A stretch of DNA of 64,000 bases. Origin: Cyanidiococcus yangmingshanensis. Lineage: Eukaryota; Rhodophyta; Bangiophyceae; Cyanidiales; Cyanidiaceae. Made by a program: the position numbers and the translations under genes. The stretch spans positions 62,001-126,000 of the forward strand of contig VWRR01000018.1 in the NCBI GenBank assembly GCA_013995675.1. Reading direction: 5' to 3'. The notes under the pieces were generated by a model. The model saw only the letters and a list, made by a program, of their open reading frames with translations. It did not search any database and had not been told where the DNA came from. Shown here one piece after another: positions 30,918 through 41,154 of this stretch; within the stretch, counting starts at the first letter, position 1, and every line of letters begins with the position of its first letter.

Positions 30918-31178
30918 ATGGAGCTTCTGCCCATGTATCGACACTGGGGCTGGTATACAACAGGGTTCTTGGCGGGTTGCGTCGCAATTGGTGTCTACCT
31001 CGGCTATCGCCGGGAACGTTACTGGCTTGAGCACGGAATTGGGCTTCGAGTCCCCCGACAGCCACCACTTTTCTATTTCGGCGAGGACCGAGCAAGCAAG
31101 GAGTATTGGTTGAAGCAGAGCGAAGCGGGTGGAGGAGGACTCGCTCCCGAGGCACTGGGTCGGCGTCCATCGACTTGA
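30918..31178 (+). CDS. small single-pass membrane protein
   Basis: 86 residues from ATG 30918. One TM helix near the N-terminus (WYTTGFLAGCVAIGVYLGY) is followed by a basic, then mixed charged tail (RRERYWLEHGIGL). This layout is typical of small accessory subunits of mitochondrial inner-membrane complexes, such as the single-TM subunits of complex I. I do not recognise a specific one. The frame is clean and well placed in a divergent pair with the mitochondrial carrier. Confidence 0.55.
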   Translation: MELLPMYRHWGWYTTGFLAGCVAIGVYLGYRRERYWLEHGIGLRVPRQPPLFYFGEDRASKEYWLKQSEAGGGGLAPEALGRRPST

Positions 31179-32045
31179 GCGAGGGCGAGACTCAGGTTTC
31201 GAAGACCCTGTGTCCTTGCTGGAGCACGGAAAACCAGCTTAGTCGTTCATCTTCGATGGTTGCACGATGGTAAGCGTTTTGAATCACGGGTCGGTCGATA
31301 CGGTTGAGAGACCGCTGACATAGCAGATAACCAAGTGAATGGTTCCGTTCCTACTCGACAGCTCAATGTTTGCGTTTATGTTGGTGCGGATAGAGCAGAA
31401 CAAACCAAAGGGCGACTGGCCTGATTGGGTCCCTGGACAAGGTCTGCTTGTGGTTCCGGGGTTGTCGTATCGAATATGATGGGCTTTGCGACTTATCGAA
31501 CGCAACATAACTAGCAAGCTCTGTGAGTAGCCTCTTTCCCAGTGGCGGCGAGAACAAGATTTGCTCGATGAGAAGATGTCTCCATGAATGCGACGCTACG
31601 CGGACGGGTTTGGTGCGAGTTTTGAACCGTCTGTCAGGTACTTGATGATGAGCGTACTCATCGGAATCACTGAATCTACCTCGCTGACGCGTTTCGGACG
31701 CTTCTCGGACTTGCCCGCACCACGTTGTTGAACTTCGTTGCGTTCGTCGCGCCTCTGTGAGACGCGGGTCGTTTCTCGTTCTCGGCATGTCCATCGGTGA
31801 TAGCGTTCCCTTGATGGACTGAAACAAATCGGCGCTGGCCAATGCACAACGCACAGCGAAATAGAGGAACTGCACGGCGGGTTTACGATCCATCAACAAC
31901 AAGACGACTACGGTTCTGTCTCCAGCAGTTCCGTCTCCAGATGAGATGCCCTCGACACGATTAACGTCTCGCTTTCTAGAGCGACGAATGGGGCGAGCGC
32001 TCGCCCAGGTCACCCCGGGAGCACATTCGATGAAGAGCGCTCTAT
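31179..32045. other. gap between a small + gene and the HCF101-like gene
   Basis: A minus-strand open frame runs 31363-32142 with an internal ATG at 31893 (176 codons). It overlaps the end of the next gene in another frame and has no recognisable domain. I leave it uncalled. Confidence 0.35.
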
Positions 32046-33713
32046 CTACTCGGCTGCAGCAACTACAGAATCCCGAGCAGCCGATGGCCCCGCCTGACGA
32101 CTGCGACTCGCCGAACGATACCCTGTGAGGAAACGCTCCCACGGCATGATGGACTGGTGACCATCGCTCCAGTTCACCGCCAGTGCATAATTGCCGACAT
32201 TCATCATTTGATTTGGATAGATGTCCTCATTCACGGAGGACGGATCCAGGAGCTGGCTCCCGGTATACTCGTCCACGCAAGCAGCACAGCGGCACGCTCG
32301 TCGTAAAGAAGCTGGCCGAATACGTTCTTCCGTCTGATCATCTAAACGCACGATGATTTCACGCTGTGCTGGATCCCATCGAGCTTGCGGAATCAGACTG
32401 GCCCCAAATCGAACCCGAGCACACTCTTGAACGAGCCCTTCAGCAATACGACGATAACACTGGAAGATCTCGCTTGACTCTGGAACCGAAAGCGTGATTG
32501 GCGTTCCGGTGTCGCCAGCTTCATTGATTTCCGGCCACAACGGCACGTGAAAAGTGTTGCGAATACCAAAGTCGCGCGAGAGCCTTGCACTATGGCCTTT
32601 GCCGAAGAGATCGTAGCGGCGCCCCGTGTCCGGTGCAACAAAATACGCCATCGACTCCACCACCGCCACCGGTGGTACCGCCATCTTGTCTAGTAACTGA
32701 ATCCCCTTGACAACATCTGCAAAAGCCAGACGCTGCGGTGTCGTCACCACGACAGCAGCTGTCGCTTTCAACACCTGACCAAGCGTGATCTGAATATCGC
32801 CAGTGCCGGGTGGCAGATCTACCAGAAGATAGTCCAATGGCCCCCATTCGGTCTGTTGAATAAGTTGCGTCAATAACGAGGATACCATCGGACCTCGCAG
32901 CATGGCTGGATCTGGGTTGATGTATCCAAAACTCATGAGTTTGACTCCAGCGCGCACCAGGGGAACCATGAGACCCTCTGGCGTCAGACGAACACGAGTC
33001 TGGCCACCATCAGGGCTCACCATGATGGGCAACGAAGGTCCGTACACATCGGCATCGAGAATACCTACACGAGCACCCAGCCGGGCTAAAGTGAATGCCA
33101 CATTCACTGCAGTGGTGGATTTGGCGACCCCGCCCTTGGCCGAGGTCACCAGCACAATGTTTGCAACCTGTGCGAGAGTATCCTGAGCTGCACCCGAACC
33201 TCCAGACTTTGCTCGCGGTGACTGCGCTGTCAACCGCACTTGAGCGCTTTTCACAAACGGAAGCGTCTCCGCCAGCTGAGTGCACTGCTCACGAAAACTT
33301 TCCTTGATTGGACAGGCAGGCGACGTCAGCTCAACGTCGAATGAGACCGTGCCGTCACTATCGAACTCGATGTTCTGAACAAATCCCAAGGTCACAATAT
33401 CTTCGCCCAAGTCTGGGTCGATGACAGCACGAAGCACCTGCAGCAGTTGTTGCGTCTTGTCGGCAGTGGAGAGCGAACGCTCCGGGACAGCGGCGCTGCA
33501 CCGCAGACCTCTCCGTTGGATAGGGTGTGCACCCAAGGTCTTGACAGCCCTAGCACGGCCTCGTTGATGATCCCGCGTACCAGTGCACCACACACTTGGC
33601 CGCCATAGAGTCCCAGAGAGCGGCGAAACCGAGACGTGTCGTTCGTGCAACGCCCAACGTCCGCTCAGGCTCGCCCAACAGAGTGCACGACCACTAGAAC
33701 TCGTTCGTCTCAT
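32046..33713 (-). CDS. HCF101/Mrp-like P-loop Fe-S cluster carrier with altered Walker A
   Basis: 555 residues from ATG 33713. Residues 1-85 are basic and serine-rich (presequence). Three domains follow in HCF101 order: a DUF59/MIP18-like domain (about 86-165, AVIDPDLGEDIVTLGFV, C134), a Mrp/NBP35-type P-loop NTPase (about 185-445) and a C-terminal DUF971 domain (about 455-540, CRCAACVDEYTG). In plants HCF101 carries [4Fe-4S] clusters to photosystem I in the stroma. Two oddities are directly visible. The Walker A reads SAKGGVAKST, with Ala where ParA/Mrp proteins have Gly (KGGVGKS). The later motif reads ESMAYF rather than the Cys-containing ENMCHF of plant HCF101. A mitochondrial or cytosolic Mrp paralogue is an alternative; DUF971 favours HCF101. 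Confidence 0.85.
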   Translation of the reverse strand: MRRTSSSGRALCWASLSGRWALHERHVSVSPLSGTLWRPSVWCTGTRDHQRGRARAVKTLGAHPIQRRGLRCSAAVPERSLSTADKTQQLLQVLRAVIDPDLGEDIVTLGFVQNIEFDSDGTVSFDVELTSPACPIKESFREQCTQLAETLPFVKSAQVRLTAQSPRAKSGGSGAAQDTLAQVANIVLVTSAKGGVAKSTTAVNVAFTLARLGARVGILDADVYGPSLPIMVSPDGGQTRVRLTPEGLMVPLVRAGVKLMSFGYINPDPAMLRGPMVSSLLTQLIQQTEWGPLDYLLVDLPPGTGDIQITLGQVLKATAAVVVTTPQRLAFADVVKGIQLLDKMAVPPVAVVESMAYFVAPDTGRRYDLFGKGHSARLSRDFGIRNTFHVPLWPEINEAGDTGTPITLSVPESSEIFQCYRRIAEGLVQECARVRFGASLIPQARWDPAQREIIVRLDDQTEERIRPASLRRACRCAACVDEYTGSQLLDPSSVNEDIYPNQMMNVGNYALAVNWSDGHQSIMPWERFLTGYRSASRSRQAGPSAARDSVVAAAE

Positions 33714-34983
33714 GGCAGAACCCAGACTTGAACACTTGTATGATTGTAACGTTTGCGACCGTAACTCTCCAATACACAGTCTGATTCCTTAACCTACACA
33801 GCAAGTAACCTTCCTTGAAAGCCTGAAAGAAACAGAACACGCAACGAGCAAGACGCTCCTGTCGCAAACGGTTCTTGTCGTTTGCAATCGCTCAGCGACG
33901 TGTTGGCGTATCAGTGACACAGCCAACAGAAACTTGAGTTCCTCAAGAACGAATCTAAACAAGAATGGCGTCGATTCAGTGACGACTCGGGTGGAAAGGC
34001 AAACAAGCTGGATTCACGGTCTTGATCCCTTTCCGTGCTTATCTTGTCGGTACCGGAACGAGTCCTGTAGAGACAAGACGTTTCGGGTAGGTGCGTCACC
34101 GTGCGAAACGCGTACGACCCATTCGATAGGGTATTGTTTCGGTTAAAGAACGAAAGGCTCAGTGCTCGTTCTATTCGGTCTATTATATTCGGAAAATGAG
34201 AACGTGATCACGTCGATCAGAAGACAACGAAGCTGGGGTGAGCGGTCGCGTGGCTGTAGAACGCTGGTCAGTATCGTTACGTTTCGAGGTTGGGGGCGTG
34301 CTCTGGTTGCGAGAACCGCTCCAGTCGTCGATAGGAGCCCTTCCATTTTACGAGTATAGGCTATGGGTGCTGTTGGCGCCTATATGAGGTAGAACCAGCA
34401 CCACTCGAGTATTTTCTGCCGCTCAGCGAGGTCCCCTAGGCAACGACCTGGGGTCGAGGCACCGCAACGATACCCTGGATGCGGTATCAACAAGCAAGCG
34501 TCCGTCTTCCCGTCTATCGCCTTGTTGTTGTTGTTTTTGATGGTGGTGGTGGTGGTGGTGGTAACGCTGCTCAGGCACATGCTATGATCGGCTTGTTTGG
34601 TCAGACACGGTTCATGGGGTCGGTTCAATCTCTCAGGCATGAGATGGTATGTGCAACGTAGCGAGGAGCATAGCCTTCACGCGCTATAACATAGGACGGG
34701 TGGCTCACTGCAGGGAACCAGTTGAAGTCGTCGTCGTCGTCGTCGCCAGAGGTCAGCTGGTTCAAGGTCAGTCGTGTCCGAGCTCAGCTGTATCCCGCCT
34801 TTCGAGCAGCTCAGTAGATGTCGTTCAAGCACCAAGGCACCTTTATGCTTGTGGCGTTGTAGATGCATTCGGGTCATCCCGACCGGAAGCAGCTCGTCCC
34901 CGAACGTCCACGCTACGTTTTTCTCTTTGAAACGATTCGCGTTGCGTTTCGTGTGAACATGGTCCTGCGTCAAACTCGCTCGA
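33714..34983. other. gap upstream of the HCF101-like gene with triplet microsatellites
   Basis: No gene I can support. It contains (TTG)4 at 34522-34533, a GGT/TGG run at 34541-34562 and a (GTC)6 run at about 34727-34745. Frames through these runs give poly-valine or poly-glycine and look non-coding. Confidence 0.45.
34541..34562. repeat. GGT trinucleotide microsatellite
   Basis: Seven perfect TGG/GGT units, 19 bp... followed by unrelated sequence. A (TTG)4 run lies just upstream and a GTC run at about 34727-34745. Confidence 0.85.
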
Positions 34984-35535
34984 TCATCGAGGTGGCATTT
35001 CCGCTTCGACCAACTTGCCACTCGCGTACATCCACCTGCCGCGCTCTTTGGCAAAACGGCTGCGTTCAATGAAAAAGCCCAACATCCCCTCGTAGATCAG
35101 GTTCGCACGAAACTGAATAAAGCATACATCGGGACTGGCTCTCTTCTCATCCAAAATCTCCATACCCGGAAAGCGGTATGTATCGCAAAACTCCAGAATA
35201 TCCGCCTCCCAACGATTCCAGTCATCGGTATAGTCAGGGTTGGTTTTCGATGTCGTTCGCATGATGAACGCTGGTAGACGATAGGCAAACGCTGAATAAC
35301 GAGCTCGCAAAAGCTCGTCTGCCTCGGGCGGTACCCGCGATCCAAGATGGACTGGCATGCAGCAGTGTTGGTAGGTTCTTCCGCTACCGCAGGCACACGG
35401 CACATCGGACTGTTGGGGAACACGGTCCACTCGAGCTCGTTTCCGCCCGGCACCACGCGAGAGAAACCCTCCGAAAAGCGCACCACGTGGTAGAATGCTC
35501 CCCTGAAATATCATTCTCTGGACGTGTCTCGTCAT
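34984..35535 (-). CDS. YchJ-like protein with SEC-C metal-binding motif
   Basis: 183 residues from ATG 35535. A basic N-terminal extension (GRKRARVDRVPQ) leads to CACGSGRTYQHCC, the SEC-C motif (CxCxSGxx...CC/HC) that binds zinc, known from the SecA C-terminus and YchJ proteins. Then comes the YchJ domain, with LLRARYSAFAYRLPAFIMRT, DWNRWEADILEF and a closing beta-strand FIQFRANLIYEG and FIERSRFAKERGRWMY. YchJ-type proteins belong to the NTF2-like fold; their cellular role is not established. The family is mainly bacterial, also in plants and algae. The extension may target an organelle. Confidence 0.8.
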   Translation of the reverse strand: MTRHVQRMIFQGSILPRGALFGGFLSRGAGRKRARVDRVPQQSDVPCACGSGRTYQHCCMPVHLGSRVPPEADELLRARYSAFAYRLPAFIMRTTSKTNPDYTDDWNRWEADILEFCDTYRFPGMEILDEKRASPDVCFIQFRANLIYEGMLGFFIERSRFAKERGRWMYASGKLVEAEMPPR

Positions 35536-35765
35536 CGTCGGTGCTCATGTAGGGTAACGTTCGCTGCGCTAGCGTTCCTCGTTTCGGACAGCGCTTAAAG
35601 ACCCGTAGGCGCGGTTGCTGTTCGGTTGCACCAACCGTGTCCGGAAAATAACCGGATCTGCTTCCAAAAAACGATACAGCACAAGTTGAACCACAAAACA
35701 TGTTATATCTGTACAGAACAGGTCTCTGATTCTCCTTCGAACTAGGATGCTAGGTTATCGAAACG

Positions 35766-36267
35766 ATGAAGGTGCGAACGTTCTCGATCCAGCGCGCAAG
35801 TCCACCGGCCATGGTTGCCCGAGTGTGGCCTCGTCTCTTTGAGAGACTTTCCGAACGCTGCAACATTGGTAAGCTCGGGTCAGACTTGGTACTTGTCTCT
35901 TGTATGAAGACTGGGTATGGACATCGTGGACGCATATATGTACAGAGCAATGGATATCTCGTTTTCCTGGAACATGGGTGGATGCGCGCTGTTTCCCTTG
36001 TTCGAAAACGTCGAGAACAGGATGCAGTCTACGGCTGTTCCGTTGAATCATAGGATCCTGGTTCAGCACCTGGTTCGCTTTTCCGATGATCTCCAGAGAA
36101 TATGGATGAGACTCAGGTCTCTGATCAAGATATCTGCAGGTTGCTCCCGTCGAGCGGGCAAGGACCATGGACTACTTGTCCCTATGGTCGGCTCGGATGG
36201 ATCGGTTCACGATTCGATCCTCGAAGACGCGAGTACGCCTGCGGCTGCCACAGCGTTGTATGGATAG
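35766..36267 (+). other. coding-like region in two frames, unknown product
   Basis: ATG 35766 opens MKVRTFSIQRASPPAMVARV with a mitochondrial-presequence look and runs to about 36053. A second + frame (about 35917-36267) has acceptable composition (LVQHLVRFSDDLQRIWMRLR). One gene with a one-base shift is possible. Neither half is recognised. The rest of the 35536-36451 gap is empty. Confidence 0.25.
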
Positions 36268-36451
36268 ATGAATCCACTGCAAAGCAAAAGGAACTCTGTC
36301 CATTTATTTACTTGTCTCTGGGCATGGTCTACGGCCTCAGAATGGCTCATTCCACTGCCACGAGGCAGTCTGCGAGCACGCTCATCCCTTCTTCTCGTCT
36401 GTAAACTTTTTTGTTTCTTTGATTGCGTAGAATCGGAGATCGAGGCGTTCC

Positions 36452-38467
36452 TCAACGAGTTAAGGCATCAAGCTCATCAACCAGAGCACCGAAGCGATGC
36501 AAGGCTGCCTGGACAGGCGCTGGCTCGGTCATGTCGACACCAGCGATCCGTAGTGCATCCATGGGGTCCACACTAGAGCCAGCACTCAGAAAGGCCAGAT
36601 ATGCGTCTCGTTCGGCAGTGCCACCGTTCAGTACCCGTTCGGCAAGTGCCAGCGCTGCGCTGATTCCTGTCGCGTATTGATAGACGTAAAAGTTGTAGTA
36701 AAAATGGGGGATGCGAAACAGTTCCCATTCGATTTCCTCATCGATGCAAACATCCTCGGTTCCGAACCATTCTTTGTTCAGAGCCCGATATGCCTGACGC
36801 AGCGCAGCCGGTGTTAGTGGCTCGCCATGCTCCGCCATTTCATGGATGCGTAGTTCAAAATCGGCGAACATGGCCTGACGAAAGAGGGTGCCTCGTAGAT
36901 CCTCCAGAGACCGATTCACGAGGTAGGCTTTCTCAGCTTTGCTACCGGCTTTCGTCTGGAAAAGGTAGCGCGAGTAAAGCTCCTCATTAAAAGTGGACGC
37001 GACTTCAGCCACAAAGATCGAGTAGTCCGCATAGTGATAGGGCTGGTGGCGTCGGCTAAAATAACTATGCATGGAATGCCCGAGCTCATGCGCCAGCGTG
37101 AACGCATCATTCACGTTAGCCGAATCATAGTTATGCAGGATATAGGGCTCGCTATCAAAACAACCTGATGAGTAGGCACCGCTACGTTTGCCCCGGTTCT
37201 CGTATCGATCCACCCAGCGCCGCTCGCCGAGACCGGCGGTCGCAATGCGCACATACTCGTTACCAAGTGGTGCCAAGGAAGCCAGTACAGAATCCACTGC
37301 TGCTTCATATGGCATCGCCAGGTCAACATCCGGAATGAGCGGTGCGTACATGTCATACATGTGGAGCGGACCATCCCCCAAGTTCAACAGGCGCCGCCGC
37401 AGGGCCACATAGCGATGGTGATGCCCGAGCCCATGTTTCCGCACAGTATCCAGCAGGTTCCGATACACCTCTACTGGGATTGCGTTCGGTGACAATGCCG
37501 CCTCTAGAGACGAATGATACTGACGTGCTCGAGCGTGGAACACATGCGTCTCGATGGCACCCGCCAGGAGCTCCGTCAGCGTATTCTCAAAGCCGCGATA
37601 GCGCTGATGGAGCGCAGTGAACGCATTTCTCCGCAAAGTACGGTCTTTGCTGCGCATCAGTGTGCCATAGCTTCCATGAGATAGCGTTACCGATTTCCCT
37701 TGGCTATCCTGAACCGAGCCAAAATCAAAGTCTGCATCATTCATGGCGGAGAACGCTCGCGCGGACGCCGATGTCGCCTTGGCGGATGCCGCAAGCAACG
37801 CCTCCTCCGCAGCAGAGAGCGTATGCGCACGTTGTCGGCGTATTCGCTCTAAGTAGTGTTTGTATGGCTCGAGGCCTTGTCCCGGCTCCAGGTATGCATC
37901 CGGAAGTTGCACGAGCTCCGGCTCAAGGAACGCTGTTTGTTCCGCGTAACGCGTATGCAGATCCAGCGCTCGGACGTACATGTTTTTGGCCTCATCGTCC
38001 CGCAAGTCCTGGTCGTGCAGAAGATGCGCATACGTGTAGACACGTTCTATTACCCGCGCCGTACTCAGGTACTCGTCCAGCACCTGGCGAACGGTGTCGG
38101 GACAAGATGTAACGCGCCCCTTGAAGGAGAGCAGCTTCTCCCAAGGTCCTGAACAAGCCTTCAGGTCACGCTCCCAGTCTGCTTTGCTCGTGTAGAGTCG
38201 AGTAAGATCCCATTTGTCAGTCTCTGGAACCTGGTCACGTTCGGGAACGCCAGTCGGGGTAGTTTCCCGGGTGGCCACCGGCGCTGGTGAACGAAGCTCG
38301 CGACCAACGCCAGCAAGCAACCTCACTGCCTGGAAAGAGCGCTCACTCAACGTCATGTGAGGATGAACACGAGCTCGAACAGGTGCTTGATCCTGATTTT
38401 TCCAAGATGAGATGCGAAAGCGGAGCAGGCCCGATGAAGAGACCACAAACGCTGAACCAAGTCGCAT
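36452..38467 (-). CDS. M3 metallopeptidase, oligoendopeptidase F (PepF) type, organelle-targeted
   Basis: 671 residues from ATG 38467. The first ~75 residues are Arg/Ser-rich and end before DKWDLTRLYTSKADWERDL, the usual PepF start. The zinc site is HELGHSMHS (H460, E461, H464), followed about 28 residues later by the third-ligand helix AEVASTFNEEL. The pattern DDEAKNMYVRALDL, the DMYAPLIPDVDLAMPYEAA stretch and the C-terminal FYVYQYATGISAALALAERVL are PepF hallmarks. PepF cleaves short peptides, often 7-17 residues. In an organelle it would help clear presequence or proteolysis fragments, alongside or instead of thimet-type oligopeptidases. This subfamily is mostly bacterial, so gene transfer or endosymbiotic origin is likely. 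Confidence 0.92.
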   Translation of the reverse strand: MRLGSAFVVSSSGLLRFRISSWKNQDQAPVRARVHPHMTLSERSFQAVRLLAGVGRELRSPAPVATRETTPTGVPERDQVPETDKWDLTRLYTSKADWERDLKACSGPWEKLLSFKGRVTSCPDTVRQVLDEYLSTARVIERVYTYAHLLHDQDLRDDEAKNMYVRALDLHTRYAEQTAFLEPELVQLPDAYLEPGQGLEPYKHYLERIRRQRAHTLSAAEEALLAASAKATSASARAFSAMNDADFDFGSVQDSQGKSVTLSHGSYGTLMRSKDRTLRRNAFTALHQRYRGFENTLTELLAGAIETHVFHARARQYHSSLEAALSPNAIPVEVYRNLLDTVRKHGLGHHHRYVALRRRLLNLGDGPLHMYDMYAPLIPDVDLAMPYEAAVDSVLASLAPLGNEYVRIATAGLGERRWVDRYENRGKRSGAYSSGCFDSEPYILHNYDSANVNDAFTLAHELGHSMHSYFSRRHQPYHYADYSIFVAEVASTFNEELYSRYLFQTKAGSKAEKAYLVNRSLEDLRGTLFRQAMFADFELRIHEMAEHGEPLTPAALRQAYRALNKEWFGTEDVCIDEEIEWELFRIPHFYYNFYVYQYATGISAALALAERVLNGGTAERDAYLAFLSAGSSVDPMDALRIAGVDMTEPAPVQAALHRFGALVDELDALTR

Positions 38468-38615
38468 TGCTGAAATGAATCGTCAAGCAGCAGCGTCGAG
38501 CGTACAGCGAGAGCAGCGCGTTGTCTACAAGACATTCGTTCAAAGCCGCCCATGCCGTGTCTAGCGGAAGGTTGGCTTTTTCTGTGTTTCGGATAGGCCT
38601 CGAAGGAGTGGTCTG
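38468..38615. promoter_or_regulatory. 148-bp divergent promoter region
   Basis: Lies between the starts of the minus-strand peptidase (38467) and the plus-strand MYND-like gene (38616). Both promoters must overlap here unless transcripts start inside the neighbouring gene. Confidence 0.5.
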
Positions 38616-40401
38616 ATGACGGCAACAAACTCACGTCCTCGGCTACCGCACTGGTATGGAGCTGACGCTGAGACGAGAGACCGAGTCGTCTCCAAGCTGC
38701 GAGCAGCGAAACGGCTTCCTCAAAGCCGGGACCAGTGGCAGTTTCTGATCAAGCGGTTGCGACTCTGGCTCACGAGAGCTGACGGAAGGCAGGTGCGTCC
38801 CCCTTGTATGCTAATTATTGACCTGTATCCACATGGGGCGCTACGTGCACATCGCTTTCCTGAAAACGCCACAACGGAGGCGGAGCTGCCTGTCGTTTCC
38901 GAGGCACTCGAGTTCATTCTCGACGAGATGCTGGCTCCACAGCGAGAAGGCGTCCCGAGTGCTCGTCCATCAAGCATCAGTTTCGCTAGTCAAGGACTGG
39001 CGGAGGCACTTGCTTCGCCTCTGGGTTATTTGTTGTGCGATCAGGTGAGTGAAGGGGCTGATTCGCAGGAAACGGAGCGATATCTGACCTCGAAGGGGGC
39101 GAATGCATGGCGTCCCGCGGTTCTGGTCGAGGCTGAAGGCGTTCGTGAGTTTATGCACCGGTTCGCTGAAAACCTTGTCGCCAAGGGCAAAGGTGCTACA
39201 AGCACCGCAAGCGAGTCGCCGGGTCTGATTCAGACGCTTATGTCTGGCGGTGAGAGGCGTGACGGTGCCGCTGCTCATCGCTATAGACTGCGTTCGCTGT
39301 CCGGTCCAGATGCGGAAGCAGTCGTTGCGCATTATTACCGTTTGGCATGTTTGATGTACGAGCGCAAACCTTGGGATACTGTTTCGGAGTCGTGGCTGTT
39401 CCGGGTGGAGAGCGTCTGCGACGAACACGGCACTGGTTGGGTCCGGACCGGAGGCACTGCGTATGCACACACGCTTCCTCGTGGTGCTTGGCGGCAACGC
39501 TCCGGGATTGGTTGGTCTTCCGTCAGTTCGAGCGGCACGCAAACGATACGCAGCCAGTATTCGGCAGAGAATCCAAGCGAATACAAAAACGGGTACAGCT
39601 GCCCAGCACAATGAATCGGATGAACCCACTGCACCGCTCTACACTCCATCTGAGGTTGTCGCCAGCTTATCCGAAGACGATATTCCAGATGTCGTGCTGT
39701 GCGCCCACACTGGGAGAGTGATCCCCGGTCCGTACGCATATCGGTGCAGTCGCTGCAAAAGAGCATATTACGTCGACAACGAGGCACAAAAAGCGGACTG
39801 GCAGCGTCACGCTCCGGAATGCGAAGCCATCGCGAACGCAAAGACGTCTGCGTCGGAATCCAGCATATTAGATGCTCACGATCTTTCTTTGATCACACGA
39901 AATTTCTGGCGCTACGCAGAGCTCGTCCACCTCTATATGGAGGAGTCCGCGCTCTGCTTCGACGATCTCGACGCGATCGAGGAGAACGGCTGGCCCATTG
40001 CTGCAAGAGGCTCCAATGCCTGGCCCGTGCCGTTCGTGACCATCGGCGGTGGCTCGCTGCCTCGACCATTGGTCGAACGACCCAATCTCGAAGAACTGTC
40101 ATGGATGATCGCGCTCATGGAGTGGATACTGGAACACCAAGGCACCGAGCAACTCCAAGAGGGGATGCAGATGCGTCCCTGGAAAAACAACGAGATCTGG
40201 CCTTCAGGAACTGAGCACGAGCGCACAAGACCACATGTTCGTATGATTTCAATCGAACCAGTCGAGGATATGTCTCGACCGAAAAATACCATCCACCCTG
40301 AACGTGCTCACACAAGTGCTGCATGCTCTAGATCATCGCCAAACGAGGCGCGGTCCCTGCTGCAAACGAACACGGCCACTGAACGCGCTACGGACGGGTG
40401 A
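38616..40401 (+). CDS. MYND-like zinc-finger protein, frame-shifted near 39455
   Basis: ATG 38616 opens a frame of about 280 meaningful residues (LPHWYGADAETRDRVVSKLR, MLIIDLYPHGALRAHRFPE, HYYRLACLMYERKPWD). The frame changes between about 39450 and 39465, and a second frame carries on with FLVVLGGNAPGLVGLPSVRA to TGA 40399-40401. Total is about 594 residues. In the second half, YRCSRCKRAYYVDNEAQKAD with WQRHAPEC has the spacing of a MYND finger tail (CxxC...DWxxHxxxC), but two of the usual cysteines are Tyr and Glu. MYND fingers bind proline-rich partners. A splice is unlikely because the best GT-AG pair does not restore this frame. The end is polar and probably disordered. I read one gene with one shift. 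Confidence 0.6.
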
Positions 40402-41154
40402 CGGCCACACGACGCGGCGCGTATCATCGCATTTGAAACGAGCCCGAGTCCGCGAGCGCGCGCAAGCGTCGGAACGCTGGCCTTGATGGCCCTTGGGGCC
40501 GCAACATCAACACGATTTCATGGTATCGGTACCTGCACACAAGCGGATCGTACTCAACCCCCAAATACAAAATAGGCCCAGTATTGGAACCACGCTGTAC
40601 TCACCATATGTTCATCATCATGATTACTGGTATCATCATCTGGCACAGGTCCCCGTTTTCGCCGATAAGAACCGTTTGACCATGCACCAGTCGCGATGAA
40701 CCTTCAGATTCATCTTCCTCGACTCACTGACGACTCTCAATACCTTCACCAGTCACAGGTATCCAAGCCGTATCCAGCATAACCAGGGACATCAATAGCA
40801 CTCCACTCCATGCACTCGTAGCATCACCGGTCTGTCTCTGCGTGCGATCGATCGAGACCGTCGAATAGAGGCGGGTCCCCGGTTTTAGCGAGCGTGCGCC
40901 GAGAATGTGACTCAGCGGCGGTCGCGATGCGTGCGCGTGGGCCACTTTGGGATGCGATGCGTGCGCCGGGCGCTCGCCAATCATCGCCGCGCCCAATTTG
41001 GACCCCACGGATCGGTCCTGCGTCACGTGGTGCGCTGGCGTCGGACGCGCGCCTATTTTGGCTTCGACACGCGCTCTCGTGTATATCGCGACTGTACGTT
41101 CCTTCCGCTGGTTGTGCTTGGGGTTGTGAACTGCTTGTACACAAAGTTCTAGAC
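40402..41154. other. gap upstream of secreted-family copy 4
   Basis: No gene seen. The right half (about 40895-41060) is CpG-rich and carries the CCCAATTTGG-type element at 40992-41001 and a CACGTG G-box at 41023-41028. Confidence 0.45.
40993..41001. promoter_or_regulatory. near-palindromic CCAATTTGG element
   Basis: CGCGCCCAATTTGG at 40988-41001, about 150 bp before the start of secreted-family copy 4, closely matches GCGCCCAAATTTGG at 1282-1295 before copy 1. Confidence 0.35.

Noticed and set aside
31363-32142. 259-codon minus-strand frame
   Set aside because: Overlaps the end of the HCF101-like gene in another frame; no domain. The part from 31893 leftward could still be a small gene.
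39453-39520. Intron explaining the frame change in the MYND-like gene
   Set aside because: The best GT...AG pair joins to a different frame from the one that carries the conserved second half, so a one-base shift fits better.
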